Assembly: GCA_003023745.1 (NCBI GenBank)
Contig: PXYV01000006.1
Span: 16,753-80,752, forward strand
From: Sulfobacillus acidophilus
GTDB lineage: Bacteria; Bacillota; Sulfobacillia; Sulfobacillales; Sulfobacillaceae
Direction: 5' to 3'
DNA length: 64,000 nucleotides
Shown: in pieces, positions 27,037-36,599 of the stretch
Layout: every line of letters starts with the position of its first letter
How positions within the stretch are numbered: position 1 is the first letter of the stretch
Program-made: the position numbers and the translations under genes
The notes under the pieces: generated by a model
Told to the model about the DNA's origin: nothing
Seen by the model: only the letters and a program-made list of their open reading frames with translations
Databases searched by the model: none

Positions 27037-27681
27037 GTGACGCGACTGAAGACATTTGCCTTAGCGCTCCTTTCGTTGGGGGGGCTCGCCGCGGCAGTGG
27101 GAGTCGGCATTGGTGTCTGGCATATACTGCCTTCGACTGTGCCCCAGTTTCCGGCTCAACCTGCTCCTGCGGTTGCGGTGCACCGGACGGTGGGACCTAC
27201 GGTCAAGACCGTGGCAACCGTGTCGGGGCCGTATGGATTTCAGCCGGTATCCTATACGTCCTTCCAAGGCCAGTTGAGCCAGGCCGAACGTCGTTTGAAA
27301 ATGACGGTTATCGTTCCTTCTGATGCATATCCAGGGACTCAAGTCGAAGAAACGTACATCAGCAGTGGATCGGTGCTTAATATCATCTACTCAAATATGG
27401 TTGTCATGGAATCCCCCGATCCCATTCTTCCCTATTACAAACCGATGAGTAGTGTAGCGGGCGAACTTGCCAACGGCACCCCAACCACCTGGGATTGGAT
27501 TCCCGGTAGCGGCGGCGGACCGAATCATCGTCTTTTATTTGAAGAAGATGGCACCTATGTGCGATTGCAACTGTACGATCCACCTTTGACCAATACGTTA
27601 GCGTCGGCCGAACATGTGGCGGACGAATTTGGCAGTCTGGCAAGCGTAGTGAATACGAGTTCCCCGTTAGGAAATGGGTGA
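27037..27681 (+). CDS. Uncharacterised membrane-anchored protein
   Basis: The 214-residue protein has an N-terminal membrane helix (FALALLSLGGLAAAVGVGIG), a Pro/Ala/Val-rich linker (FPAQPAPAVAVHRTVG) and a soluble domain with no motif I recognise. GTG at 27037 follows a GGGG stretch. It ends 15 bases inside the convergent lgt-like gene. It follows the M20 hydrolase by 64 bases and may be part of that operon. A role in sensing or wall-associated processing is possible but unsupported. Confidence 0.6.
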   Translation: MTRLKTFALALLSLGGLAAAVGVGIGVWHILPSTVPQFPAQPAPAVAVHRTVGPTVKTVATVSGPYGFQPVSYTSFQGQLSQAERRLKMTVIVPSDAYPGTQVEETYISSGSVLNIIYSNMVVMESPDPILPYYKPMSSVAGELANGTPTTWDWIPGSGGGPNHRLLFEEDGTYVRLQLYDPPLTNTLASAEHVADEFGSLASVVNTSSPLGNG

Positions 27682-28809
27682 GGCTGGATTAGACGGTGGC
27701 GGATCGGTGGCCACGTAGATCCTGCGGATGCCGTGTTGCCACACACTGACCCACTTGTCACGTCCGGGATTGCAATAGGTTTCACCGGTCGGTTCAAATC
27801 CTTCTGGCGGTGTTGATTGGACGGCTTGGTAACGGCTGTCCCAGCCCAGTGTAAAGAGCTCAAACACCAGACCAGCACCCACCAAGTAGCCTGCAATGAG
27901 CGGAACATGCAGAACGACTTGGAACAGAATGCCGCCGATAATGCTGACTACCCCTGTGAGTTGGACGATGCGTTTACCAGGACGCGTATTTAAGCGACCG
28001 GATGGCACTGCGGGTTCTGGGCGTTTGCGAAAGAGCTCCGGCAAATGTTGCGAGGACGCACGCCAGGTGCGTCGCATCATGAGTCCGGTAAAAATTAAGA
28101 TAGGCGGAGTAAACAGTTGCATGAGCGTGGTGAAGCCAATGCCCCAATGCGGGTTGATATAGTGCCAGATATACACGGGGTTGTCCCGGGTAGTTTCGCC
28201 AATGAATCCCCGCAAAATCGCGTAATAGAACATGGCTGACCAAAATTGGTAGCCTGGGGGCGGCGTGCGATAGCGTTGGATCCAAAAATACCTCAGAATG
28301 AGAAAGATGCCGATGAACGAGCCCCACAACTGTTCGGGCCAGCGTCCAAATCCCAGCTCAGTCATCCGGCCCAGCACCTGATGATCAAACACATTGCCAA
28401 TTCGCACCATGAAAATTCCCAGAGCGATTCCGGGAACGGCCCAGTCCATTATGTAGTTAAAGAGTAAAGGCCGGTGCCGCAACTGAATCCAAAACGCCAG
28501 CAGTCCAAATCCCAGAGCCCCGTCGATGGCGAGCCCTCCCTGCCATACTTTTAAAATCTGTACCGGATCCGTCCAAATCCATTGCGGATCGTTGGCCAGC
28601 ACGAAGACGACACGCGCGCCCACCACGCCCCATAATACGGTCCAGAGCACGGTATTCGACAACGAGTCGACATCTTCGCCGTCTTGGCGGGCACGCTCTA
28701 AGAGGTAATAGCCGCCGCCCAAAATGGCCATCACCATAAAAATGCCGTACCAGTGGACACCGAACGGGCCAATTTTAAAGGCGTAGGGGTTCAGTTGAGG
28801 AAGATACAC
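27667..28809 (-). CDS. lgt: Prolipoprotein diacylglyceryl transferase-like protein
   Basis: Lgt moves diacylglycerol from phosphatidylglycerol onto the lipobox Cys of prelipoproteins. The membrane protein has the family motifs VHWYGIFMVMA, the WQGGLAIDGALG segment and VRIGNVFDHQVLGR, which keeps Arg and Asn but has Gln where the family Glu is usual. GTG at 28809 is chosen: AAGGAG lies 8 bases upstream and it fits the family N-terminus; ATG at 28827 overlaps that site. The C-terminus has about 100 extra residues with a further hydrophobic pair, longer than normal. It may be a specialised paralogue. Confidence 0.8.
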   Translation of the reverse strand: MYLPQLNPYAFKIGPFGVHWYGIFMVMAILGGGYYLLERARQDGEDVDSLSNTVLWTVLWGVVGARVVFVLANDPQWIWTDPVQILKVWQGGLAIDGALGFGLLAFWIQLRHRPLLFNYIMDWAVPGIALGIFMVRIGNVFDHQVLGRMTELGFGRWPEQLWGSFIGIFLILRYFWIQRYRTPPPGYQFWSAMFYYAILRGFIGETTRDNPVYIWHYINPHWGIGFTTLMQLFTPPILIFTGLMMRRTWRASSQHLPELFRKRPEPAVPSGRLNTRPGKRIVQLTGVVSIIGGILFQVVLHVPLIAGYLVGAGLVFELFTLGWDSRYQAVQSTPPEGFEPTGETYCNPGRDKWVSVWQHGIRRIYVATDPPPSNPASPIS

Positions 28810-28985
28810 CGCCTCGTCTCCTTCCATCGTCGCATGCTGTCGCCGCTTGTGTGGTGAGGCTACCACGCGCTTTTGAACCTTATCGCACACCCACTACATG
28901 GTCGGGGCACTCCCTCAGTATACTGCATAGTTTGACGCGATTAAAACGGCCCCGAAGCTTGCCGGGATATTCGCGCTCGCCTATC

Positions 28986-29942
28986 CTAGTGGGTCCAGCG
29001 AACGGGAGAGCGGGCCGGGCGGTCCGTCAAAACGCGCACGACATCTTCTAAGACCAGGGTGGTGGTGCGCAACCGTGACTCTTGGCTCAGTCCCGCCAGG
29101 TGTGGCGTCAGGTGGACTTGCGCATAGCGGGCCAAGGGGTCCGGCAACGGCGGTGGTTCGACTTCACGTACATCCAAATACACCGGTCCCAATCGTTGGT
29201 CTTGCAATTGCTGCACAAGTGCCGCTTCGTCGATGAGACTGCCACGGGCGGTATTGATTAAAATGGATCCGGGCTGAATATAAGACAACGTCTGGTGGTT
29301 TAAAAGGTGATAGGTTTCAGGTCGAAGCGATGCATGCAGCGTGATGGCATCGGCTCGTTGCAAGAGTTCTTCCATGGTGGCGATAGGCGTTACGGTGCCA
29401 TCGGCGATGAGGGAATGAAACGGGGCCAAGTGAGGATCGTATGCCTCAACGTTCATGCCCAAGGCACGTGCCGCTCGCGCTACCCGACTGCCAATGTCTC
29501 CTAGACCGACCACGCCCAGCGTCTTGCCATAAATTTCGCGACCTCCCAGTCGACGTGACCAAGCTCCCGATTTGGTGTTGGTCGACCAATCGAGCCAGGG
29601 GCGCATACTGTGCAAAAGAGCACCTAACACGTATTCCACGACGGCCGGAGCATTGGCGCCGCGCGCGTATACGATCACGACGCGGTGCGCCTGGCAGGCG
29701 TTCACGTCGATGTTATCTAGCCCTACGCCGAGTCGGCCGATGACTTGCAACCGCGGGGCGGCATCCAACAAATCGCCGTCGACGCGCGTCTGATTGCGAA
29801 TGATGAGTGCCCTGGCGCCGTGCAGTTCGTTATGAAGGGCGCCGACGCTCGACCAAAGGTCCGGATTGTAGACATGTTTTATGGGTAATTGGCTTAGAAG
29901 ATCTAGTCCGTAATCGTCTAGCCACTCGCTCACCACAATCAT
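28986..29942 (-). CDS. D-isomer-specific 2-hydroxyacid dehydrogenase
   Basis: The 318-residue protein is an NAD(P)-dependent dehydrogenase of the SerA/hydroxypyruvate reductase/D-lactate group. The Rossmann loop GLGDIGSRVARAARALG sits mid-protein; catalytic Arg (INTARGSLIDE), Glu (LDVREVEPPPL) and His (LTPHLAGLSQES) are all present. The start at ATG 29942 is chosen for its GGGGGAA site; an upstream in-frame start at 29999 extends by 19 residues without support. It is oriented away from fliO and has a long AT-rich divergent gap. The substrate is not known. Confidence 0.9.
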   Translation of the reverse strand: MIVVSEWLDDYGLDLLSQLPIKHVYNPDLWSSVGALHNELHGARALIIRNQTRVDGDLLDAAPRLQVIGRLGVGLDNIDVNACQAHRVVIVYARGANAPAVVEYVLGALLHSMRPWLDWSTNTKSGAWSRRLGGREIYGKTLGVVGLGDIGSRVARAARALGMNVEAYDPHLAPFHSLIADGTVTPIATMEELLQRADAITLHASLRPETYHLLNHQTLSYIQPGSILINTARGSLIDEAALVQQLQDQRLGPVYLDVREVEPPPLPDPLARYAQVHLTPHLAGLSQESRLRTTTLVLEDVVRVLTDRPARSPVRWTH

Positions 29943-30016
29943 GCAGCATTCCCCCGTTTGATAAAAAGGCAGTAAATACCCCTTAAGTTTCGTATTCAAA
30001 TCGTCGGCTTTTTATA

Positions 30017-30409
30017 ATGAAGAGAAGGATTGGGGGCTCATTCGAATTGTCATCTGTGGGGTTAGTTCTGAACTTCGTCTGGGCCATGCTCTTGGTTGTG
30101 GCTTTAGCATATGTGGCAGCTCGCTTGTTAAAACGAATCGGATTAGGGAAGTCGAGCCCGTCGCGCTACCTGAATCAAATTGACTACCTGCCGTTGGGGC
30201 CCAAGCGCGGCATCGCGTTGGTTCAGGTTGTAGACCGGACGGTAGCTCTGGGGATTACCGACCAATCCGTGTCGTTTTTAATGGAAGTCACGCCCGAAGC
30301 GATGGCACAGCGGGCAACGGAGGTCATTGCCGGGGTCGGAGAACCACCGTCCCTCTCCCAATTTGCCGAAGAGATGATTAGACGGTGGAAGCGAGACGAC
30401 CGCGCATGA
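30017..30409 (+). CDS. fliO: Flagellar biosynthesis protein FliO
   Basis: FliO helps assemble the FliP ring of the export gate. The 130-residue reading has a membrane helix (NFVWAMLLVVALAYVAARLL) followed by a cytoplasmic domain with YLNQIDYLPLGPKRGIALV, a FliO-family pattern. The ATG at 30017 overlaps a TATAAT at 30013-30018, so if that is the promoter the true start is later: TTG 30047 or GTG 30056, both just before the helix. The stop overlaps the fliP ATG (ATGA). It begins the second flagellar block. Confidence 0.75.
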   Translation: MKRRIGGSFELSSVGLVLNFVWAMLLVVALAYVAARLLKRIGLGKSSPSRYLNQIDYLPLGPKRGIALVQVVDRTVALGITDQSVSFLMEVTPEAMAQRATEVIAGVGEPPSLSQFAEEMIRRWKRDDRA

Positions 30410-31167
30410 ATGTGTGGACGCGACGGCTGTTGCCGGTGGTACTCGGCCTGTTGGTTGTGGGTGTGTCGTCGCCGGTTTGGGCAGCATCTACGCCGGGCTT
30501 GCCCAGTATTACTATTAACTCTGGCAGCAGCGGTTCGCCCAGCCAAACCATCGGGATTTTAGCTCTTATCACGTTGATCGCGTTTCTACCGGCGTTGTTG
30601 TTGACCATGACAGCCTTTACCCGCATTATTACGGTTTTGTCGTTCTTGCGCACTGCATTGGGTTTGCAATCCACGCCCCCGAATCAAGTCTTAATCGGGC
30701 TAGCTTTGTTTCTCACCGCCTTTGTTATGGCCCCCACTTTGTCAGCCGTCAACCATCAGGCGTTACATCCATACCTTTTGGGACGAATCTCGCTCATGGC
30801 AGCGGGGTCTCGGGCGCTTGGCCCGATGCGCCACTTTATGTACCATCAAACGCGGCCAAGCGACTTGGACCTGTTTTTGCGGCTCGATCATGTGAAAGTG
30901 CCGCATTCTTTGAAGAATGTTCCCACGATGGCACTGATTCCGGCCTTTATAATCTCCGAACTCAAAACGGCGTTTGAGATTGGCGTTTATATTTACATTC
31001 CTTTTGTCGTCATTGACATGGTGGTTTCCACCATTCTTATGTCGATGGGCATGATGATGGTGCCGCCTACGTTGATTTCTCTGCCTCTGAAACTGTTGCT
31101 CTTTGTTCTCGCCAATGGTTGGGTTCTGGTGGTCCAGTCGTTGGTCATGTCCTTTCACGGAGGGTAA
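30406..31167 (+). CDS. fliP: Flagellar export gate protein FliP
   Basis: FliP forms the core of the export gate with FliQ and FliR. The 253-residue protein has an N-terminal signal sequence with AxA-type end (SSPVWAAS), then the family segments TAFTRIITVLSFLRTALG and TPPNQVLIGLALFLT, and the C-terminal part with IPAFIISELKTAFEIG. ATG at 30406 overlaps the fliO stop; the frame is open to 30385 but the earlier starts have no site. Length and order are canonical. Confidence 0.95.
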   Translation: MNVWTRRLLPVVLGLLVVGVSSPVWAASTPGLPSITINSGSSGSPSQTIGILALITLIAFLPALLLTMTAFTRIITVLSFLRTALGLQSTPPNQVLIGLALFLTAFVMAPTLSAVNHQALHPYLLGRISLMAAGSRALGPMRHFMYHQTRPSDLDLFLRLDHVKVPHSLKNVPTMALIPAFIISELKTAFEIGVYIYIPFVVIDMVVSTILMSMGMMMVPPTLISLPLKLLLFVLANGWVLVVQSLVMSFHGG

Positions 31168-31169
31168 CG

Positions 31170-31442
31170 ATGCAAGACTTCTTTTTGCAATTGAGCCAGT
31201 CTGCCATGATCACTGCGGGCATTGTGTTGATCCCGCTGTTGGCGGCCTCCCTGTTGGTAGGATTATTGGTGGGCATTTTCCAGGCGACGACTCAGATTCA
31301 AGACATGACGCTCTCGTTTTTGCCGAAAGTGGCCGTGATCGCGGTGATTATGTACTTTGGCGGTCCGTTTTTGCTGCGGGTTCTGGTTAACTTCACGCAT
31401 CAAGATCTGGCGAATTTTTGGCAAGTGGTGACGCTGCCCTAA
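31170..31442 (+). CDS. fliQ: Flagellar export gate protein FliQ
   Basis: FliQ is a small two-helix component of the export gate, about 90 residues. This 90-residue protein has the family pattern, including SLLVGLLVGIFQATTQIQD and LSFLPKVAVIAVIMYF. The ATG at 31170 lies two bases after fliP, with GGAGGG as ribosome site. About 100 bases then separate it from fliR, an unusual gap within this block with no clear terminator. Confidence 0.94.
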   Translation: MQDFFLQLSQSAMITAGIVLIPLLAASLLVGLLVGIFQATTQIQDMTLSFLPKVAVIAVIMYFGGPFLLRVLVNFTHQDLANFWQVVTLP

Positions 31443-31541
31443 GCGACGCACCCATTACGGGTCTAAAAATGGCGGGGGCTACCCCGATCGTGAGTAAAAT
31501 AGGGGAGAAACGGGGTTTGTTGTGAAAAGAACGGACAGCCG

Positions 31542-32324
31542 ATGACACTGACATTGCAAGTCACATCATTGACCACGACATTTTTGCTGGTTAGTGCGCG
31601 CCTGGCGGGCATCGTGGTGTCGGCGCCTTTCTTTGGGTCTAGTTATATTCCTGCCATGCTGCGGGTCGCCTTGATATTTTTGGCCGGATTAATCTTGACA
31701 CCCGGCCTGCATGCAGCGGCTGCAATGACGGGTGGGCTTTTAGCGCTGGGAATGCTGATTCAGTTTGCGGTAGGTACCATGATGGGGATGGTATTGGCGG
31801 TGTTTTTAAGCGTGTTTGGCATTGCCGGTCAAATTATCACCTATCAGTTGGGCGTGGGATTGGCGGTCGCCGCGAATCCGGGACTGTTGACCGAAGGATC
31901 GTTTTTGTCGGAGTGGGAAACCTTGCTCGCTACCTTGGTGTTCGTGGTGGGAGGGGGTCCGGAGTTGATGGTGACGGCACTGCATGCGAGTTTTCAGGCG
32001 ATTAGCGTCAATGCGTTGGTGATTCCCGGATCCGCGCTGGGTTTTGTGGTGGGGCTGATGCAAACCGTGCTGGAGATTGCCTTGTTGATGGCGGCTCCAC
32101 TGGTACTGACGGGACTCATTGTGAACCTCAGCGTCGGTGTTTTATCCCGCGCTTTCCCCCAACTCAATGCCTATTTCTTTGCGATGCCTATCAACTTTGG
32201 GTTGAGCTTATTGATGTTCTTGGTGATTTTGCCTCTGATGTTTACAGTCATGCCGACCATCTGGCAGCAAGGCTGGACTGACGTGAGTCGTTTGTTGGTG
32301 TATTTGGAAGGACGTCGCGTATGA
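31542..32324 (+). CDS. fliR: Flagellar export gate protein FliR
   Basis: FliR caps the FliP-FliQ gate helix. The 260-residue protein has about six hydrophobic segments; the family pattern includes RLAGIVVSAPFFGSSYIP near the N-terminus and FFAMPINFGLSLLMF near the C-terminus. It overlaps the following flhB by ATGA. The 99-base upstream gap lacks a strong ribosome site, so initiation may be weak or the start displaced, but the length fits the family. Confidence 0.92.
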   Translation: MTLTLQVTSLTTTFLLVSARLAGIVVSAPFFGSSYIPAMLRVALIFLAGLILTPGLHAAAAMTGGLLALGMLIQFAVGTMMGMVLAVFLSVFGIAGQIITYQLGVGLAVAANPGLLTEGSFLSEWETLLATLVFVVGGGPELMVTALHASFQAISVNALVIPGSALGFVVGLMQTVLEIALLMAAPLVLTGLIVNLSVGVLSRAFPQLNAYFFAMPINFGLSLLMFLVILPLMFTVMPTIWQQGWTDVSRLLVYLEGRRV

Positions 32325-33412
32325 CACACGCGCTCGATCTGAATGGAGTCAGACTCTGGAATATGGCCGAACGGACCCAACGGCCGACGCCTCGCCGGCG
32401 CCAACGGGCGCGGGAAGAAGGCCAGGGATGGTTTAGTCCGGACTTTCAGGCTGGATTGGCTTTGTTGGTGGCATTCGTGGTCTTGCATTGGTACTTGCCG
32501 TTCAGTGGACGGCAATTGGCGAAAATGGAGTCAAGTATCCTAGCGCTGAGCACTGGACCTGACTTTGCGGTGACCTGGTTTAGTGCAGTGGCGGTGGCGG
32601 TGCACTCCCTCATTGTGGTGCTGGCTCCGATTGCCCTGCCCTTGGGCGGAGTCGGATTGGCTGCCGCGTTGGCTCAGCGCGGATTGCGGCTGACGCTTAG
32701 CCGACTGGCCCCCGACTTTTCGCGCTTGGATCCCTTTGCGGGGTTGGCACGCATGTTTTCCAGCCAAAGCTTGTGGGTGTTGGCGAAAGGCTTTTTGAAG
32801 ATGGGCGTTATCGGGGTGGCTGTGGGCTTGGCGATGGCGGAGAATCTGCACGCCTATGCCGAACTGATTGTGCTTCCGCTGGGACAGGCGCTTAGCGACT
32901 CGGGCACCCTCTTGTCTGGCATCTTAATTCGCGCGGCGGCAGCTTATTTTGTTATTGGGGCCATCGATGCCGGCTATCAGTATTACTCGTTTCAGCAGAG
33001 CCTGCGCATGTCGACCGACGAAGTGCGCGACGAAATGAAAGAGATTGAAGGAGACCCTAAAATTCGGGGGCGGCGGCGCCAATTGCATCGAAAGCTGATT
33101 CAGACGGGCATGCGTGAAGTAAAAAATGCATCGGTGATTGTTACCAACCCGACCCACTACGCGGTCGCCCTCAAGTGGGACGAAAAAACCATGCGCGCCC
33201 CCGTCGTCACGGCCAAAGGGGCCGACGACGTGGCCTTGGCCATGCGCGAGATTGCCTATCAAGAAAGCATCCCCCTGGTGGAAAATCCTCCCCTGGCCCG
33301 CTCCCTGTATCTGGTGCCATTGGGCGAGAGTATTCGTGAAGAGCACTATCAGGCGGTGGCGGATATTTTGGCCTTTATCATCCGTCGGCGACGCGGGGGG
33401 TGGACGTCATGA
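32321..33412 (+). CDS. flhB: Flagellar export switch protein FlhB
   Basis: FlhB controls the switch from hook to filament export. The autocleavage site NPTH is intact near residue 276 (VTNPTHYAVALKWDEK), with four membrane helices before it and the C-terminal domain ending in the family's ALLAEL-like region. The N-terminus has the usual ERTQRPTPRRRQRAREEG. ATG at 32321 overlaps the fliR stop, with GGAAGGA upstream; a shorter start at 32363 is closer to typical N-termini but has no ribosome site. Length is 363 residues. Confidence 0.94.
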   Translation: MTHALDLNGVRLWNMAERTQRPTPRRRQRAREEGQGWFSPDFQAGLALLVAFVVLHWYLPFSGRQLAKMESSILALSTGPDFAVTWFSAVAVAVHSLIVVLAPIALPLGGVGLAAALAQRGLRLTLSRLAPDFSRLDPFAGLARMFSSQSLWVLAKGFLKMGVIGVAVGLAMAENLHAYAELIVLPLGQALSDSGTLLSGILIRAAAAYFVIGAIDAGYQYYSFQQSLRMSTDEVRDEMKEIEGDPKIRGRRRQLHRKLIQTGMREVKNASVIVTNPTHYAVALKWDEKTMRAPVVTAKGADDVALAMREIAYQESIPLVENPPLARSLYLVPLGESIREEHYQAVADILAFIIRRRRGGWTS

Positions 33413-35451
33413 GATGGAATCTGCGCGGGATGGTGCAAGAAGGATTTGTACCGATGGCGGCCATTGTGGCGGTGCTGATGCTAGTGATTCCCGTGCCGCC
33501 TTGGGTCTTAGACTTCTTTTTGCTGGTCAATATTGCGCTTGCCATTACGGTATTGGTGAGCACAATGTTCATTAACCAGGTTCTCGAATTATCCGTGTTT
33601 CCGTCGTTGTTGCTGTTGACCACCCTATTTCGGTTGGCGCTGGAAGTGACGGCTACCCGCCTGATTTTGCTTCAGGCCGATCCGGGTGCGGTCATCGAGA
33701 CGTTTGGGCGGTTGGTTGTCGGTGACAACGTCATTGTGGGCATCATTATTTTCATCATCTTGATTGTCATCCAATTCATGGTAATTACCCGAGGGGCAGA
33801 GCGCGTGTCCGAGGTGGCGGCGCGCTTTACCTTGGATGCGATGCCAGGCAAGCAAATGGCGGTGGATGCGGAACTGAACGCCGGACTCATTAAAGAGGCG
33901 GAAGCGAAGCGCCGCCGCCAAGATATTGAACGTGAAGCGGACTTTTACGGCGCCATGGATGGAGCGTCCAAGTTTGTGCGCGGCGATGCGATCGCCGGCA
34001 TTGTTATTGTCGTGATTAATATTGTTGGCGGTCTCATCATTGGTTTGGTACAGCGCCATATGGGGCTGGGGGCTGCGGCCAACACCTATACCATCCTGAC
34101 GGTGGGAGAAGGACTGACAACCCAAATTCCCGCGTTATTGCTGTCGACCTCGACCGGTATTCTGGTGACGCGCTCCGGCGCTTCCGGCAGCACGCTCAAC
34201 CGCGACGTGCTGTCGCAGTTGACGGCCTTGCCGCGAGTGCTATACGTGGTGGCAATTGTGCTGGGCTTGATGGCGATGCTGGGGATTCCCCCGCTGATTC
34301 CGCTGTTGCTGGGTGCCACCGCATTTTATGCGGCCTGGCGACTCGAGTCGGCCCAAAAGCAGGAAAAGCAGCAGTTGGAAGAGAAGAAGCGTACGGAAGG
34401 GGAAAATCAGAAGAATCGACCAGAATCGGCATTAAGTCTGATTGGGAGTGACGCCGTCGAATTAGAAGTGGGAGTAGGATTGGTTCCGCTCGCAGGCGGA
34501 CAGGCGGGTCATGATTTGCGGGAGCGGATTTCGGCGCTGCGGCGCCAGATTACGGTTGAACTGGGGTTGGTGGTGCCGCCAATCCGGGTGCGCGACAATA
34601 TCGAATTGCAACTCAATGAATATCGTATCCGCATTCGCGGGGCTGAGGTGGCGTTGGCGGAAATCCGCCCGGATCGTTTCTTGGCAATGGGAGGTGGGGG
34701 CTTGGGCATCGAGACAGCTGTACCAACGACCGATCCCGTTTTTGGATTGCCGGCGTTTTGGATTCGCGAAGACTCTCGTGAACGGGCTGAAATGGCGGGG
34801 GCGACTGTCATCGATCCAGGCTCTGTCATGGTCACCCACTTGGCGGAGATTATTCGGCGGCATGCCTACGAAATAATGGGTCGACAGGATGTTAAGTTGT
34901 TGATTGATCACGTGCGGCAAACGCATCCGGTGGTAGTGCAGGAATTGATTCCTGATCTCTTAAGCTTAGGCGAGGTACAACGTGTTCTGGCGAACCTTTT
35001 GCGCGAACGGGTGTCGATTCGCGATTTGCCGACCATTTTGGAGGCGCTGGCCGATCGTGCCCGCACGACCAAGGATATTGATGTGCTCACCGAATCTGCC
35101 CGGCAAGCCATTGGGCGGCATATCACGCGGGGGCTCATGCGGCAAGGGGTTTTGCATGCCTTGGTGCTCTCGCCCGAAGTAGAAGCGGAAATTCGCAGTT
35201 CCATCGAAAGGAGCGAGCAGGGGAATTATTTAAATCTGGATCCCACTAAAGCCCAACAAATTTTCCAAAGCATTCGCGATTTGTTGCAAAAATTGCCACA
35301 GGGAGCGCCACCCGCCATCATCACCTCGCCCATTATCCGGATGTACTTAAAACGGTTGACGGAGCGAATGTGGCGCGACATGGCCGTGTTGTCGTACGCA
35401 GAACTCAGCAGTGACATTGCGGTGAAGACAGTCGGGGTGGTCTCGTTATGA
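33409..35451 (+). CDS. flhA: Flagellar export gate protein FlhA
   Basis: FlhA is the large ring component of the export gate that receives substrates. From ATG 33409 (overlapping the flhB stop) it has 680 residues: eight membrane helices to about residue 315, with the FHIPEP-type segment TLDAMPGKQMAVDAELNAG and the following charged loop, then a soluble cytoplasmic domain with RVRDNIELQLNEYRI. GTG at 33400 is an alternative start three codons upstream. Length and motifs are canonical. Confidence 0.96.
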   Translation: MRWNLRGMVQEGFVPMAAIVAVLMLVIPVPPWVLDFFLLVNIALAITVLVSTMFINQVLELSVFPSLLLLTTLFRLALEVTATRLILLQADPGAVIETFGRLVVGDNVIVGIIIFIILIVIQFMVITRGAERVSEVAARFTLDAMPGKQMAVDAELNAGLIKEAEAKRRRQDIEREADFYGAMDGASKFVRGDAIAGIVIVVINIVGGLIIGLVQRHMGLGAAANTYTILTVGEGLTTQIPALLLSTSTGILVTRSGASGSTLNRDVLSQLTALPRVLYVVAIVLGLMAMLGIPPLIPLLLGATAFYAAWRLESAQKQEKQQLEEKKRTEGENQKNRPESALSLIGSDAVELEVGVGLVPLAGGQAGHDLRERISALRRQITVELGLVVPPIRVRDNIELQLNEYRIRIRGAEVALAEIRPDRFLAMGGGGLGIETAVPTTDPVFGLPAFWIREDSRERAEMAGATVIDPGSVMVTHLAEIIRRHAYEIMGRQDVKLLIDHVRQTHPVVVQELIPDLLSLGEVQRVLANLLRERVSIRDLPTILEALADRARTTKDIDVLTESARQAIGRHITRGLMRQGVLHALVLSPEVEAEIRSSIERSEQGNYLNLDPTKAQQIFQSIRDLLQKLPQGAPPAIITSPIIRMYLKRLTERMWRDMAVLSYAELSSDIAVKTVGVVSL

Positions 35452-36599
35452 TTGTTAAACGTTTTGTGGGAAAGACAGCAGAGGAGGCGTTGGCGCGCGC
35501 AAAATGGGAGTTGGGCGACGACGCCATCATCCTTTCGTCGGGCAAAGCGCGAGATTCATGGTGGAAGTTTTGGGAGAGCGGCTTTCAAGTGTTGGTGGCC
35601 ACCGATTATTCGCGTAAAAATGGAGCTACAGCGGCGCGTGAGGCGGCTCCCACGGTGATGGAGGGACAAGCGCCACCCGTTGTGCAGATTGGGCGCATAC
35701 CGGAATCGATGCCGGACCCCGTCGCGACGATTACGACATCGTCATCCACCCAAGATCGCCTCGACCAGATGATGGAGATGTTGGAGGGATTTGGTCAGCG
35801 TCTTGAACGCATCGCGTTTCGGGACGATGACAACCGCACGGATATTTACCAATGGTTAGTCAAGCGAGGCGTGAGTGAAGGGTGGGCTTTAAAGCTGGCG
35901 GAAAGTGCAGCCCAATACCGGGAAACGCGCCATGCGACGATCGGAGAGGCAGTGCGGGAAACATTTTTAGAGCGGTTGTTACCGCCGGCGCCGATTGCAC
36001 TGGCTGAGCCCGCGACGGTGCTATTTATCGGTCCCACCGGTTCAGGGAAGACCACCACGATTGCGAAACTGGCGGCCTATTGCCACTTGGAACGGCAAAA
36101 GTCGGTACTGCTCATCTCGACCGACACGTTTCGCGTGGCAGCGGTAGAGCAATTGCGAACGTATGCCGAAATTATCGGTGTGCCATTGCAAATTGCGCTA
36201 AGACCGCAAGATATCCCACATATTTTAAAGGATCGCCAGGCCGACGTGGTATTGATTGATACTGCGGGTCACAGTCTTAACCACACGCTTTACATGTCGG
36301 AGATTCGCACGATTGCTGAACTATCGCATGCCAACGATATTGAACTGGTGTTGCCGGCCACCATGGATGCGGAGCTCATGTGTGAAACCGCGTTGAAATT
36401 TGGGCAGGGCCTCAATCCCAAAGTGTGTATGACCAAGATCGACGAGATTCGCAATCCTGGGCCCATGTTAACAACGGCGCTAACATTGGGCTGGCCACTT
36501 TCCTATGTGACGGACGGACAAAACGTTCCGGAAGATATCCAGGTGGCTTTTCCCGAAACACTCGTAAATCTTTTGGAAGGAGGCGACGTTGATGGCTAA
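35448..36599 (+). CDS. flhF: Flagellar GTPase FlhF
   Basis: FlhF is an SRP-like GTPase that helps place and number flagella. The N-terminal variable part (about 1-110) includes VKRFVGKTAEEALARAKWEL, then an N domain and the G domain, with Walker A GPTGSGKTTTIAKLAAY at about residue 192, DTFRVAAVEQLRTYAE and LIDTAGHS. The Lys-Asp motif is seen as TKIDE. It overlaps flhA by ATGA and flhG by a few bases. Length 383 is typical. Confidence 0.95.
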   Translation: MIVKRFVGKTAEEALARAKWELGDDAIILSSGKARDSWWKFWESGFQVLVATDYSRKNGATAAREAAPTVMEGQAPPVVQIGRIPESMPDPVATITTSSSTQDRLDQMMEMLEGFGQRLERIAFRDDDNRTDIYQWLVKRGVSEGWALKLAESAAQYRETRHATIGEAVRETFLERLLPPAPIALAEPATVLFIGPTGSGKTTTIAKLAAYCHLERQKSVLLISTDTFRVAAVEQLRTYAEIIGVPLQIALRPQDIPHILKDRQADVVLIDTAGHSLNHTLYMSEIRTIAELSHANDIELVLPATMDAELMCETALKFGQGLNPKVCMTKIDEIRNPGPMLTTALTLGWPLSYVTDGQNVPEDIQVAFPETLVNLLEGGDVDG

